DNA of 64,000 nucleotides from Pelecanus crispus (lineage: Eukaryota > Chordata > Aves > Pelecaniformes > Pelecanidae): NCBI RefSeq assembly GCF_030463565.1, contig NC_134643.1:17807606-17871605 (forward strand). Direction: 5' to 3'. Positions 1-12,900 of the stretch are shown piece after piece (position 1 is the first letter of the stretch; each line of letters opens with the position of its first letter). The notes below the pieces were generated by a model. It made no database searches. It was given only the letters and a program-made list of their open reading frames with translations, and had not been told where the DNA came from. The translations under genes were made by a program, and so were the position numbers.

Positions 1-2110
1 TTCAGATACCAGTATCAATAGACATGCGGGACAAAACCAAACACCTGTGGACTGTGTAAGCACAGGAATTTTTGCATCTTGTCAAGCGAATGAATGCCTG
101 CTCCCCTACATAAAGCCAGAAAAACCCCCCAGATCTAGAAGACAATTCAGAATTCCAGCCAGAGCCGCATCCCTTCCCACATTACCATTTCAACTCACTC
201 AGTACTAAAATTTGAGGCCACAAAGTTGTATTAAAACATATATATGCTCTTCACCTTGTTTACGTTTTTACTGGCATGGTATGCAAAAACAAAATTGGAA
301 GCAGAAGGCATGCGAGACTTCCTCCCCAAATCTGTCATAGTAAAATCACAACACAAGACAACATCCTGGACTCTGCAAGAACCACACTGCATTCTTGAAA
401 AGCAACGCATTTCAGGCTTCTCTTGCCCCTTCAACTTACATATAAGCAAATAGGGAGTGACCACAACTGGCTTTCCCTATTGGACACACATTATCAAAAA
501 TTACCATACTGGCAACAGGCCAAGAATCAAACAGTGACCTGCCAACCCTCTTAAATTCAATACAAATAAACCTACTCATTGAAGAGTGGCTTTAAGGTTT
601 CCTTAGAAGAAACAGGGTTGCAAAAACATTGGACAGGAGAATCTGAGTTAACCACACTCTTCATAGTGTTAGTACAGGGAAGGGATCAAAGCCAGGACAT
701 TGAACTGCATACTGTAAAAGAAAAAAAATAACAGTACTGATGTGAGTAATAACTCCACAGTACTGACCTTTTGAGAAACAATTCCATTTCAGAGTGACTG
801 GAGTGGCAATAGTATGATACATTTGCATAGACTTGGCTGCAGTATTTTCATTACAGAATAAGAACTTAAAGATGCTACACAGTATGTGAAGTTTTGGATC
901 CCCCCCGGCCACATAATTTAGTCATATTTATAAAACTGCTTAATAGTTAACTTTAAGTGATCAAATATTTTTGAGTCTAATTAAAGTCATTTACTGACAG
1001 GAACATTTACAGCCTTCTTTTATTCTGATGATAATGCACTAGATGCTTTTAAAAAAAAATACATATATACACATTGTATTTTACCTTTGTAAATCAAAAT
1101 AGATACGCCCTAGTTCCATTAGATTTGTATATATATATGAAAAACATTTAAACGAACAATTCAGTAATGCCATTAGTACTTCTTTAAGATTACACACCAA
1201 AGATCTCAGAAACACTCAGTTCAACTTGGGAGTGCACTCATACCCTACTTCAATACAAACCTGTGAACACAGAACCTCAGGACATAAAAGTCTGATTATT
1301 TAAAAGAGTATTCATTAGGCTGCATTCCACTGTGTAACGACACGTTTCAGTCTGACATACATAAATTACTCCCTTTCTAATAGGTCACATTACCAACTGC
1401 AATTTATCTTTTGGTGTACAGTAACATTTATTCCCCCAAAGAAGGTACATGCACATAGCCTCCACTATATTTTCTAAATACCACTTTGAAATAAAATTTT
1501 CAAAATTACTAATGACTTAAGAGCCTACATTCTGTTTGCAAAACTAATATAAGCATTTATTGACCAAAAAATCATGAAAATTCAGTGGGATGTAGGAGGT
1601 TTTGAAAACATTGTACTTTAGCAGTGGTTCATACCTTGACCGCTAGCAAACCTAGATGGAAGTGGTCTGATCCAAGGAGTAAATATGCACCCAGAGGTAA
1701 CAAAACAGTCAAACACTTAAATACTTTGTTTTAAAGAGAAACCTCTGAAACATAAACTGTCATATCGTGAAGGGCATATTATACAATATTTTATTATGAT
1801 GAAAAAACACTATAAACATCTCCCTCATTTCACATTACTTACAGAAAGGTGTTCTCAAATCTCGCCTCATATTGAATTTGTTAATTCCAGGAGCTCATAA
1901 ATTCAATATATGGAATATCTTCACATTATAACAAATCAGATCTCACATTCAGTTCCAAGAAATAAGCAAACAGCTTACTTCCCCAATTCCAACTGGGGAA
2001 AAAAGTCCTTACATAATGCAAAACATATTGCTTCATTCCAGAGTCCACAGTCCTGAAAGAGAACTGGGTTCTCCTAAGGGTATGAAAGTATAAAAAAAAG
2101 AAAAAAGCAG
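1..2110 (-). other. ALG10: ALG10 3' UTR and downstream flank
   Basis: AT-rich, open-frame-poor sequence follows the ALG10 stop codon at 2111-2113. Minus-strand AATAAA signals appear as TTTATT at 1790-1795, 1556-1561 and 1427-1432, so the transcript probably ends between about 1.4 and 1.8 kb. The left part (1-1400) could be a longer alternative UTR or intergenic DNA. No second gene and no recognisable repeat was seen here. Confidence 0.55.
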
Positions 2111-5100
2111 TCACCACATAAACCTCTGGATTTCATCACTATTTGGCCATTGGAATGTTCTGTTTAGAAAAAGATAAAAAGTTGCTGCATTCACAACAAT
2201 ATAAAAAGCCAGCTCCAGAAGTTGTCTATATAGAGATGGAAATGGAATATTGAGCCTATATATTAAGAATGGCAAAATAAAGTAACGAAATTCTAGCAAT
2301 TTTTGAGGAACTGTGACTGCTAATAAACATACAAAATACATTAAGATCCAGAATATTGATTTTGATTTTAGTGTATCAGCAAAACTCCAGCCAGCAAATA
2401 TATAGACTGGAACTAATACATATTTTACAAGCTCATGTCTTTGGAAGACTTTTCTCCAGACATAGAATGTATAATGTCTGTTATCTGCTAGTAAATACTT
2501 ATGAACATAGGTAAATTTCCAGATCAGGAATAAAGAGATGATGGTGATTAAGCTGTACTGCACAGGGTGCTTTCGTAATGACAGAAGGAATTTCCTGATT
2601 TTAGTAGGGGTCAATAAATGAGGGAATGAAAAAAAGACAGTAAAGGACAGAAAATAGAACAGCTGAGGAAAGTGCAAACAGGCTTCATGGCTACTTCTGT
2701 CACCAACAACTATTCCACCATTGATGAAGACAAAAATAAAGAACACAGTTACTAACATGATGTATGGCCAAGTTAAAGCAGTAATCATCACTAAGTTTTT
2801 AGGCGATACGAGATATTCAGTAAGAAACTGCAATATTCTGATCAAATCTGAAAATGATCCTTTCTTGGAAGAAATCTTTTCATCTTTCTTTTTCTGTAAC
2901 TCTGTCTTCCAGGCTTCATTTAGCTTCTCTGCAACAACATTTCCAGCACAAAAAACTGCCCACACAATATTTGTCTGACGAAACATGAAGCCACAAAATC
3001 CAAGGAGAGCTGAAGTTTTATGGTTACCATAAAGGCACATTAAATAGCCAAAGAGAGTAAAAAATACTGATCCTGGGTCCGTATAATAAAGGAATGTAAA
3101 AAAATAAAGGGTGGGAAACATTGAAAGAGTTAATGTAGACAAGATTCTCTGGAAACCAGACACAGCCTAGAGAAGAAGCAGAAAAATGTGGTTAGCAATG
3201 TCCAATAAAAATAAAAGAAAAAAACAAATAAAGAGTATCGTTCTTGAGAATTCCATTAACACAATATAACATCTCTAGCACTCTTTGGTTCCATTACTGC
3301 ACAAGCATGCATGTTATGTTTTTGTTAACCTCCTGCTATGTTAATAGAGAGTGTTGGACTATACAATGTTAAAAGACAAATGAAGGTACGGAACATTACT
3401 GCAGGTGAGTTAAAAATATGGCAACAAAAATACACCAACTTCTTTCATGTCAGGTGTTCACATACTAGTGGCATTAAAATAACTGTGGGAGTATAATTGC
3501 TCCCATACCCAAGATAAAAGAGCTGCACTAATGGGCAAAAGAAAATTTAAAAAAAAAGTCATGTTTTATGCCCCTGAAATCTCATCATCATATTCTGTTT
3601 ATCTGTGAGACAACAGAACACATCATTTTATGCTTATACTATTGCCTCTTTTGAAGGCAGTCCACAGCACGGCCAGTTCCAAGTTTCTAATCTTTGTTGC
3701 AGCTTTTATTGTTTATCTTCATTTTAATTCATGAGTTAGAAAAGAAACTTTAAAGAAGGTAGGAGACCATGCAGTTAAAAACTCCTCCCCATTATCCTGC
3801 TCACTACATGATGCGATGCAATTCACAACATTAAAAAATGTTGCATGATGTTTCTGAATGATGTAGTGTGGGGTGAAACAGCCAGTCACCACCTTACAGA
3901 AAAGAGGAATAGAGACAATGCTGAGTTCAAAGAAATGCCAACAATACAACTACATTTTCTAATGCTTAGACTGCTGTCATGAAACTTATTGTTTTCTTAC
4001 ATTTTTATTTCCACCTCCAAACATAAAATTAAAAGTGTTCTGAAAGTGGAAACTATTTATTGAATTCAACCCAATTCTGTATAGTCTTATCATGTGCTTA
4101 AACATGAAGAGTCTCCTATAAGAAAATACATCAGAATAAATGTTCTTTATAGTAAAGGAATCCTTCAGTTATCAGGGAACGGGAAAAAATACTCTTATGG
4201 TTAAAAGTGAAACTAAGGAACTTCACTAAGGTGAAAGATTTTGAATAGGCCATTAACCACCAGAACAATTTACCTACTGCAATGGTGGATGCTCCACCAC
4301 TTCAAACATACAATATTCTTGTACCCAAGCTGAACTGTTATGGTCTGGATGGGTGGACAGCTAGACAGGTAAAAACTGGCTGGACAGTTAACAGGTCACA
4401 CTCCATCCAAAGCTGAACGTAAGAACCAGAGTATCACAGGGATCTATACTGGGACCTGAACTGCTTAACATCTTTATCGATGACTTGAAGGCAGCGAGAG
4501 TACACTCTCATCAAGTCTGCAGATGACACTAAACTGGGGGGGGGGCGGGCAGGCAATATGCCAAAGAGCAGAGTTGCCATCTGGAGTGACCTACACAGGC
4601 TGGAAGAATGAGGCAACAGAAATACTATGAAATTCAACATGGACAAATGCAAATGCCTGCACCTGGAAAGGAAGAAACCCCCACAATGATACAGGCTGGG
4701 CATGGAGCAGCTGAGGAGCTGCTGCTCTGTGGAAAGGGACCTGAGGGTCTTGGCAGACAGCAAAGTGAACATGAGCCGGCAGCATGCCCTGGCACTAAGG
4801 AATGGCGACAGCCTCCTGGGACGCATTAACAAGAGCATAGCAGCAGATCAAGGGAAATTATTACTCCCCTTCACTCTATTTGTTAGGCTGCACCTAGAAT
4901 ACCACGCCCAATTTTGTGCCCTGTGATACAAAAAAGGCACTAGTAAACCGGAGCAATGGCAGAGGGCCACCAAGACAGGTGAGGGCTGAAGCACCTGCCC
5001 TGAGAGCAGAGGCTGAGGGTGCTCGCCTTGCTCAGCCTGGAAAATAGATGGCTTGGGGAGACCGAACAGCAGCCTACCAATACCCGTGAGGATGCAAACA

Positions 5101-6477
5101 GGTAAAGGGAGCCGGGTTCCTCAAAGCGGTACATGGTGGGAGGACAAGAGACAACAGTCATAAACTGAAATGAGAGGCTCAGACTGGATGTAAGAAAAAC
5201 CTTCTTCACCGTAAGTCTGGTCAGGCATGGAGCAGGTCGCCCAGAGAGGTTATGCAGTCACTCTCCATCCTCGGAGAGTTTTCCAGGCCCCGATCCTGAG
5301 CAATATGGTCTGATCTCAGGGCTGGCCTGCTTTGAGCTGGAGGGTGGACCTCCTAAGGTCCCTTCCAACCGGAATCATTCTCCAGTTCTTTCCAACTTGA
5401 ATTATTCTCCAGTTCTAAATATTGACATTAAACCTGGTATCTTTCTCAAGAACACATTTTAGTTTAAACGCAGCTCACAGGGCTTCACTCAGGATTCACT
5501 GGTTGAAGTTTTGTGGAGAGTCTTAAGCAATTCCAACTCGATGAGCATTCAGACCTTTGGAGGCCAGTAAGTCTATGCACGTACTAACTTTATTTCAATG
5601 GGACTACTTATAGTTATGCGCAAGAGTAAATTTTTACAGGATTGCACCCTGAGAGAGAAAAAAGATATTAAAAAAGGAATGTGCCTCCTTGGCCAAACTG
5701 GCAGTAGCACTTGCAATTATATAAAACTGAGGACAGCTCACGTATGTAGCAAAGCGACACAGAGCCATCAAAACTGCTCGTACCAGAGCGTAAAATTGTT
5801 TTACTTTGACCGTACCTTATTCTTCCAGTGGATCTTGAACAGAAGTAAGTACAGTAGATAGAAGTTCCCAGCACTGAAAAGGAGGTTAATGAACCTGAGC
5901 ATTCCCGCAGAGCACACCACGCTTCCCGTCCACCCGAAGAGCCACGCCGCGGGCTTCACTACGCCCACCGAGACCAGGTACAAGCCGGGCAGCGTGGTGA
6001 TCATGGGGTCCCACTGGAAAGCGGAGAGAGAAACAGGGTTACGGAGCTGCTGCCACACAAAAAAAGGGACCAGAGATGCGCGACGCGTTACGATACGCCA
6101 TCCCCACCATTAGACTCGCACGGCTAGACCGGCGTTTTTGAAGACTTTGTATACAGGCCGGCGCACTACAGCACCACCAAGAGAACGCAGAAGCCAGCGT
6201 TCTGGACAACAAGGACCGCAAAGGATTCCCTTGTCAAAGCGCCCACGGTGCGTGTACAGACACCGCCGATCCCGACTGGAAAAGGCGAGGCGGGACGGCC
6301 CCCGCGCCGCACCTGGAGGAAGCGGCCGTGGCAGTAGGCCTGCGCCTGCGGGACGTGGAAGGCCTCGTCCATGTAGGGCCCGCGCTGGCGGCGGTTGATG
6401 GCCGCGAAGAGCAGGCAGGACAGCAGGAAGGCGCCGCTCATGGCGGCGGAGAAGCCGTGGGCCTCGGCCCGCTCCAT
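2111..6477 (-). CDS. ALG10: ALG10, dolichyl-P-Glc alpha-1,2-glucosyltransferase (3 exons)
   Basis: ALG10 (GT59 family) adds the third, terminal alpha-1,2-linked glucose to the dolichol-linked N-glycan precursor in the ER lumen, using dolichyl-phosphate glucose. Coding exons on the minus strand are 6477-6313, 6013-5816 and 3166-2111. All junctions are GT-AG and phase 0, giving 472 aa against about 473 in human. The start at 6477 matches the human N-terminus (human MAQLEGYCFSAALS, here MERAEAHGFSAAMS). An in-frame upstream ATG exists but would add an arginine/proline-rich leader absent from human. Visible features are the acidic luminal motif YMDEAFHVPQAQ (residues 35-46) after the first membrane segment, WDPMITTLPGLY at the start of exon 2, many hydrophobic segments, a conserved HKYLLADNRHYTFYVW stretch and the C-terminus IQRFMW. 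It lies head to head with TPRKB across a shared CpG island. Identification is very secure. Confidence 0.97.
4340..5415 (+). mobile_element. Older CR1 LINE copy in ALG10 intron 2
   Basis: A diverged CR1 copy in plus orientation. It holds the RT region (gggatctatactgggacc, then gatgacactaaactggg), the run ctgagggtcttggcagacag, and a 3' end reading ggtcccttccaacc. The reading frames are broken by many changes and the terminal octamer repeats are degraded, so it is old. It lies antisense within ALG10 intron 2 and explains the open frames seen there on both strands. Confidence 0.9.
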
Positions 6478-6960
6478 GCCGCCGCCGCGCTGGCCGGGAA
6501 GGGGCCGCCCTTCCGGGAAGGGCCGGGCGCGGGGAGGAGGGGCCTGGCGGCGCCGGGCCGCGGCGGAGGCGCTTGCCGGCCGGCGGTGAGGGGCTGCGGG
6601 CACGGCGGGGCCGGGCCGGAGGGGCCAGGCGCGGGCGGGGGCTCCGGCGGGGCGGCCGCTGCCGCTGCCGGGCGGGAAGGGGCGAGGAGAGCGGCGGGGC
6701 GGGCCGGGCCGGGCGGGAGGTGCGGCCTGCCTCCGGCCGTGGAGCCCGCACGCGTGGGGTTTCCCCTCTAAGAAGCGTTGAAAAGCGTAGACGAATCGTT
6801 GCGTGTTACTAAAATCGCGCTTGCTGCGAGGCGAGAGGGGTGCGTGTGTGCGTAATCGCTGCTGCGGCCAGCGCTGCTGAGCGCGGCCCGGGCCGGCCGC
6901 GCCCTCGGTGCGGGATGGACTTCAGGCACCCGCTGGAGCTCTTCCCCGGCTGCAGCGTGG
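6290..6960. promoter_or_regulatory. Bidirectional CpG-island promoter of ALG10 and TPRKB
   Basis: The two start codons (ALG10 at 6477 on minus, TPRKB at 6915 on plus) are only 437 bp apart. The interval is extremely GC- and CpG-rich, sharply different from the AT-rich flanks. No TATA box is evident. An inverted repeat with a TTCCGGGAA core lies at 6508-6522 inside the presumed ALG10 5' UTR. It resembles both back-to-back ETS sites and a STAT GAS element. The layout is that of a divergent housekeeping promoter. Confidence 0.8.
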
Positions 6961-9933
6961 CCCTCCTCCTCTTCAACCACGTGAAAAACGCCGCTGCTCT
7001 GAGAAAAAAAGCCATGGAAGGGTCCATTGAAGGAGCATTAATAAACCCTGCAATGGTGAGTGAACGCTTGTGTCGTCCTGTTCGTACTGCATTATAGCTT
7101 TGAAGGCAGCGTGGAAATCCTCCTCTGCAGGAACGACCGGCGCTTGTAATCCCCGTCACACAACTTGTTACACACGTACTTTGCTTTCTCTGCACAAACA
7201 CCCCTCCTGTGATTTCATTGTAAGTGTAAGGGTTCATCAGTGTAAAAGAGCGAGCCTTGGCAGGACTGGCCACAACAATTGTCTTGATTCACTTCGCAGC
7301 CTACTTGGTGGAGCTATTTAAATAGAATCATAGAATCGTTTAGGTTGGAAAAGACCCTTAAGATCATCCAGTCCAACCATTAACCTACACTACCAAGTCC
7401 ACACTAAACCAATCAAGGGTAGACTAGACTAAACCATGTCCCAAAGTGCCACATCCACCCGTTTTTTGAACACTTCCAGGGATGGTGACTCCACCACCTC
7501 TCTGGGCAGCCTGTTCCAATTCTTGACCACCCTTTCCGTAAAGAAATTTTTCCTAATTTCCAACCTAAACCTCCCCTGGCGCAGCTTGAGCCCATTTCCT
7601 CTCGTCCTGTCACTAACTACTTGGGAGAAGAGACCAACACCCACCTCACTACAACCTCCTTTCATAAGTCTACTTCCATCTGTAAAATCTAGTACGAACT
7701 GTTTAATACTCTGTCAAAAATCACCACTGTTTGGAGCCTTTGTTCTCATTTAAACCCATAAGTAGTTTCTGAATCTAGTCTTTTTTTTGTTAAAATTAGC
7801 AAAGCAGCAGTTAGGGAAGAGGAAAAAAAAAAGAATGAAATCTGGCAATTTACTGACAGAAGATTTGTTAATATGATTCTTTTTTCAAAAGATTTCAGTA
7901 ACCTGATGGAGAGAGTGTAATCTTTATTTTTACGTCAAGTATTACCCCACTCAGTAAATAATCACATTGACTTTAGAAGAGCAAGAATTGCTAAAATAAC
8001 TTGCAGAATACTGTATTGCTGACTTCTATGATTGCAGACTTAGGCTATCAGAATTATGTGGTCAGGATTTTTTCACAGTTGAAAACAGTATGTTAAATTT
8101 CTGTTTAATTTCTTCTGTTGTGTTTTACAGATTGTAGATCCTTTTCAAATTCTTGTGGCAGCCAACAAAGCAGTTCATCTACACAAGATAGGTAAAATGA
8201 AGACCAGAAGTCTCTATGCAGAAATTATTTTCAGCCTTTCACCAAACAACAATGTAAGATTTACTGAACAAATGTCTTTTTTTTGCCAGAGAAGCTTGCT
8301 AAGATCCATGCAGCCAAACTAAATATAGGTATTCGCTTAACTGTTTACCTGGCTACTAATAGAAGTTACTGTTATTTTTAATAACACTAATATGCTGTTA
8401 TCTCTTGTAGCTTGTCAGAATTCCATTAACGCAGAACGTGTGTCAATTTACACTCTTGGTTTATTTGACCCAGTAACTGAAAAGGTTACTTATATGTAGT
8501 GAGAAAGTGACTCATAACATTTTGGTATTTTTCATGTTTTCTTAGATTTCAGATGCATTTAAAAAGTTTGGAATTTCAGACAGTGACACAGCAGTACTCA
8601 TTGTTCTGATTATGGACAGAGAAAAAACTGTCAATCTGGAAGATATAGCATCTCAGGTAGAAGGCCAACAGGTTTCTCTAGATGAACTTCCCCAACTAAC
8701 AGACACTGACAAAGTTAAGAAGGTATGTAACCAAAAGAGATGACTGGCATAGAGAAAACAGATAATTTATTTAGTTGTCTGATTAAATATCAATGGACAT
8801 AATTAACTTAGGGTTTGTATTTCTTTAGCACAACTGGAAACTTGTCTTAAGTGGAGCTTGCTTATTTCTTTCTTATAATTCTTTTCCTCGAAAAAAGATC
8901 TAGTTGTCACACCCTGACATCACAGATTTTAAGTCATCAAAGTCTTAACATTGTCAGGAAGTTGGAACATAAAAATAAATTCCAGATTGCTGACTGCCAT
9001 TCAGGCACTTTTAATTCCTGTTTTCTCAGGCAAATACCCATTTAATTAAAAACAAATTTTCACTCCTGAACAGTTTCATAATCTTAAGCACATATATAGT
9101 CCCAGCATGGGCAGCTGAAATAAAAACGTGTTGATTAGCTACTAGGAGCTGTGTTAGGGCATGTGTGCTCTTAACAGATTACATGCTAGACAGGTATCTT
9201 GAAGCATATGTATTCCACTTGATGAAATTCAGGTAGCCTGAATAATCTTGATCATGTCTGTCAAAGTAACGATGGGAGACATATGAATAAAATTGGACAA
9301 ATCATTATAACATGTAGAGCTAAAAGTGCTGCGCTCATTCAGTTTCTTAGCTTTCGTTTGTCTCTTGCAGTTTCAGAATTTGCTTGGTTCCTCAGTCCCA
9401 ATTTTGTCTTGCAGGCAAGACAAGATAGGAATTTCTAATGTAAAAAGTAGGGGAAATTTTTCTTGTTATGTATATACAACTACCTGATCCCAAGTAACAA
9501 GTGATAGGACAAGAGCAAATGGCCTCAAGTTGCTCCGGGGGAGGTTTAGATTGGGTATTAGGAAAAATTTCTTCACCGAAAGGGTTGTCAAGCAGTGGAA
9601 CAGGCTGCCCAGGGAAGGGGTTGAGTCCCCATCCCTGGAGGTATTTAAAAGTCATGTAGATGTGGTGCTTAGGGACGTGGTTTAGTGGTGGCCTTGGCAC
9701 TGTTAGGTTAGTGGTTGGACTTGGTGATCTTAAAGGTCTTTTCCAACCTAAATGATTCTATGATTTTATGAATCTGTTTTTTTAGCAGACATGTGATCAA
9801 TTTTTTTTCCCTTATACAGCTTTCATGTTGTTCTTTTTTTCTGCAGATGTACAAAGTTACTCCGCAGGAAGAAAAAATCGGCACCTTATTGGATAGTATT
9901 GTTTGCCGAATGTCAACAAAAGATGTTTTATGA
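6915..9933 (+). CDS. TPRKB: TPRKB, EKC/KEOPS complex subunit (4 exons)
   Basis: TPRKB (yeast and archaeal Cgi121 homologue) binds the PRPK/TP53RK kinase in the KEOPS complex, which makes N6-threonylcarbamoyladenosine at A37 of ANN-decoding tRNAs. Exons are 6915-7055, 8131-8253, 8546-8722 and 9847-9933. All are phase 0 with GT-AG introns and total 175 aa, the same as human. Matches include [20 protein letters not shown] at the start, [17 protein letters not shown] at the head of exon 2, [17 protein letters not shown] across exons 2-3, and [18 protein letters not shown] at the end. The start has a good Kozak context (G at -3, G at +4). CR1 fragments sit in introns 1 and 3. The gene is transcribed divergently from ALG10. 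Confidence 0.97.
7322..7668 (-). mobile_element. CR1 LINE, 5'-truncated, in TPRKB intron 1
   Basis: It begins with the CR1 3' terminus in reverse (agaatcatagaatcgttta, then ggttggaaaagaccc and atccagtccaaccat). It continues through the 3' UTR and the end of the reverse-transcriptase ORF. The complement encodes typical RT C-terminal residues such as [20 protein letters not shown]. It is 5'-truncated and inserted antisense to TPRKB. It is close to the consensus, hence fairly young. Confidence 0.93.
9478..9770 (+). mobile_element. CR1 LINE 3' fragment in TPRKB intron 3
   Basis: A plus-orientation CR1 tail: aagtaacaagtgataggaca, ttaggaaaaatttcttcac, gaacaggctgcccaggga and ggtcttttccaacctaaatg, ending in degenerate attctatgat octamers. 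It lies about 75 bp upstream of TPRKB exon 4 and in the sense direction of the gene. Confidence 0.93.
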
Positions 9934-9942
9934 AAATGTGGA

Positions 9943-9948
9943 AATAAA
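9943..9948 (+). terminator. TPRKB: TPRKB proximal poly(A) signal
   Basis: An AATAAA hexamer begins only 10 nt after the TGA stop (9931-9933), followed by a T-rich stretch. If used, the 3' UTR would be unusually short, roughly 25-40 nt. A second AATAAA at 10187-10192 gives a more ordinary UTR of about 270 nt. The sequence does not say which is used. Confidence 0.6.
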
Positions 9949-12900
9949 TTTTTTTTTAAAGAAAAAGAGGGCTTTTTAAGATGTAAAAACGCTTCATTGC
10001 AATTTGTTCTGCATTTCAGAGGAAGTGGTGTAGTACTGAGTAGTTTGATGACATCTGAGCTTTAACCATAAATGAGCACGCTTGGATATCGGGGTAATCT
10101 GAGCTGTATTCTAATCACAGAGAGCAATCCTGCCATGCAAAACAGAATTTGCCGTTGGCATTTCTGTCCATTTTCTTAACGAGAAAAATAAAATCACTTT
10201 TGCTGATACTTTCAGTTGATCATAAACAGAATGCTTGGAAATCTGTATTTACTTCTCTCTTTCATCAAATGTGTTGCTAGTCCCAGATAGGATTCAAACG
10301 TTGTAAATAATTTTTATTAATCCTATCCTGATCTGGGTTTTTTTGGCACCCCTGACATGATATTCTTCTAATGATACTACTGCCAGAAGAGGTGTCTCTG
10401 CGGCATGAAGTATTGCTGATGGACTAGAAAAAGCAAAGTTTCCATAAACTATCAGCAGCACCTCCCTCTTTCTGCCAATGGGACAGAGTCGCTGCCCACC
10501 CTTTGGGCACAGGAAGGGGCGGGAGGGGCACCGTGGCACCCAGGGGTGGGACAGTGTGGAGCAGGGCGTCAGAGGTGTGCAGAACAGTGAATAGGGTCGG
10601 TATGGATGACGCTGTGGTGGTGGTAGCAGCTGACAATCTGATGTCATCAGATGCAGCATACTGCTGAGGAACTGGTGTGTTGCTGTGGCACCTTAGCGTT
10701 GGCGTTAAAGGATAACGAGAGGTGCTTTTACTTCAGAACTCTGAATTATGCATGGTGATGCTGACTTCTAGGGTCTGGTTCCAGGTGCAGAATTCACAGA
10801 GGAATTTGCCCCATAAATTTATTCACTTAAATTGTCAATATATCTTACGTAGGATTCTGAAAGGATCGTTGAACTCGTTTTGTTGAACCAGTGTTTGGAA
10901 AGGCCATCAAAGGGAACTAAAAAGAATATTGATTTCCAATAGTCACCAGGTCCAACAGCCCTGCCTGAGTATCGTTTAATCACATGCAGGCATCCCGTTT
11001 CAGAAAAATTACTGTCCTAATTAGAGGTAGAAATCCCTATGGTTTGTTACTGTTATGCTGTATTGTTTTTCCTGGATGTGTATAAAGCTGTATAGCTGTC
11101 TATGTTTTGGGGTTTTTTCCCCTAATGTTCTCTGAGGTATTACGATTTGTGTACTTACAAGATATTTGGAAGAGTATGCCCCAGATTTTTACACACAGTG
11201 TTTGGGAGCACAAAATATATTTTGGGGCAGAGGCAAGTCGGAGTTAGAGTTGAAATGTTATCAACAACAGTAAACAGACCAGCAAACTGACATAGACCTA
11301 TTATTGCCTGTGTTTCTGTATTTAATATGGAAATCCCTAGCTTCTGTTCTGCATTTTTTGGTTAATTCTTCCCTCAATTAAAACACAGTAGTACAAATAC
11401 CGTCCTTTTCTTACCAACCAAATCAATGGCAAAATACTTACCAAGTACCAAGGGAATTACAAGGTTTATCAAAAGAAATGATTCAGGAGAAATGGCTGTG
11501 CTGATTTCTTGATTTAAAGATGGTTTTACAGAATGTATCATCCTCTAAAGGGAAATGTGAGGCAGCAGTAAAAATGGGAGCTTGGAAGAGCTTGAGTCTT
11601 TTGAAATAAAACATGCGTAACGTCAGCATGTGAGAATGACCATGGAAAAGAAGATACTTGTTTCCTTTTCTGACAGGCCAATTGGTGCATGGAATATATC
11701 ATCAGATTTGCTAGCTGAACTGCTGACATTGGTTTTGGTATCTTAAAATAACAGCAGACAGACACGCTTAAACCACAGCCTTTTTTGAACATCAGCCTGG
11801 TCTGTTTAGTATAGGAGAAATACTAATACAAAGATCACTGCATAATGATACACAAGTTCCAAACTTGGGTTCCCAGTTTCTAATTCTTGTCAGTGTATTC
11901 CATTGGTGTAGAAACAGTAAATAGTTTGTTACTGTTAACATGAGTTAAATTATGAAATTGTGATTTACCGAATGAGCTATTTTTGTGGGTCGATTTACTG
12001 GAAATGATTTGGGAGCTGAAGCCTCCATAGTTATCATTCAGTCAGGCAGATGATTTGGGTGTGTTGGCAGTGAAGACTATGCCATTGCCCTGCAAGACCA
12101 CAGTTTTCCCCTAGTCCTAGTTGCATTATCTAAGTTAAACAAATTGTTTACAAAAACTGGTAATAAATGTAGATTTTGTTGATCCTGCAAAGTTACGCTT
12201 GTCTTTCTGAACGCATTAAAAATTAGTCAATTTGGATCTATAATGTTACTGTTAAGTCAGCCACTGCTATTTTCCAGCAAAGCAAAAGTTTAAGGAAAAA
12301 AGAGGTTTTCCAAAACATTTAATGTTCTGCTGCTGTCTCCTCTGAACTTTCATATCTCGTCTTCTCTATCACAAGGTGAAAGAAAGGAAGCTGAAGCATT
12401 TTCAATACCTTATTTGGATCTCCAGTGCTTCAGAGGCAGGATTATACCTGCCTCTTCTTAAATATAAATTTAAGAGCTAAATCCGAAAGTATGATGTGTG
12501 GTCAGTTGTTCTAGTTTTTCTTTTTCTTTAGGTGGGGTGGTTGTTGTTTGGTTGGGTCTTTTTGCCTGTGCTGCCTTTTTAATGTTGTGTATATGACACA
12601 AATTGAGCGAAAAGAGCAGCCCGTGCTTCCAGAAGGTGATGACTAAAACCTCGTCCACCACAGAACTCACTTTCCTGCTTGAATGCTTTGCAGTACATGA
12701 GTTTTGGGGGGGGGGGGGGGGGAAGATGACAGGGCAAGCAAGAAACAGCCTGTACAAAGCCATCTTTTACAATGACTTGGTATATGCGGTAAAGCCAGCA
12801 GGCTATTGCTGTTTCAGTTAAAGACGGTTCCCGAGCTTTCAGCCTGGGTAGATCTGATGTAAGTCCAAAGTGCTGGCCTGTCCATCACGTAGCAGGTATA

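Noticed and set aside
4434-5209. Several open frames on both strands in ALG10 intron 2
   Set aside because: All fall in an old, decayed CR1 copy.
6110-6771. Arg/Pro/Ala-rich frames up to 213 codons in the ALG10/TPRKB promoter
   Set aside because: Composition-driven frames over the CpG island. They overlap the true ALG10 exon 1 in other frames or extend it upstream without homology.
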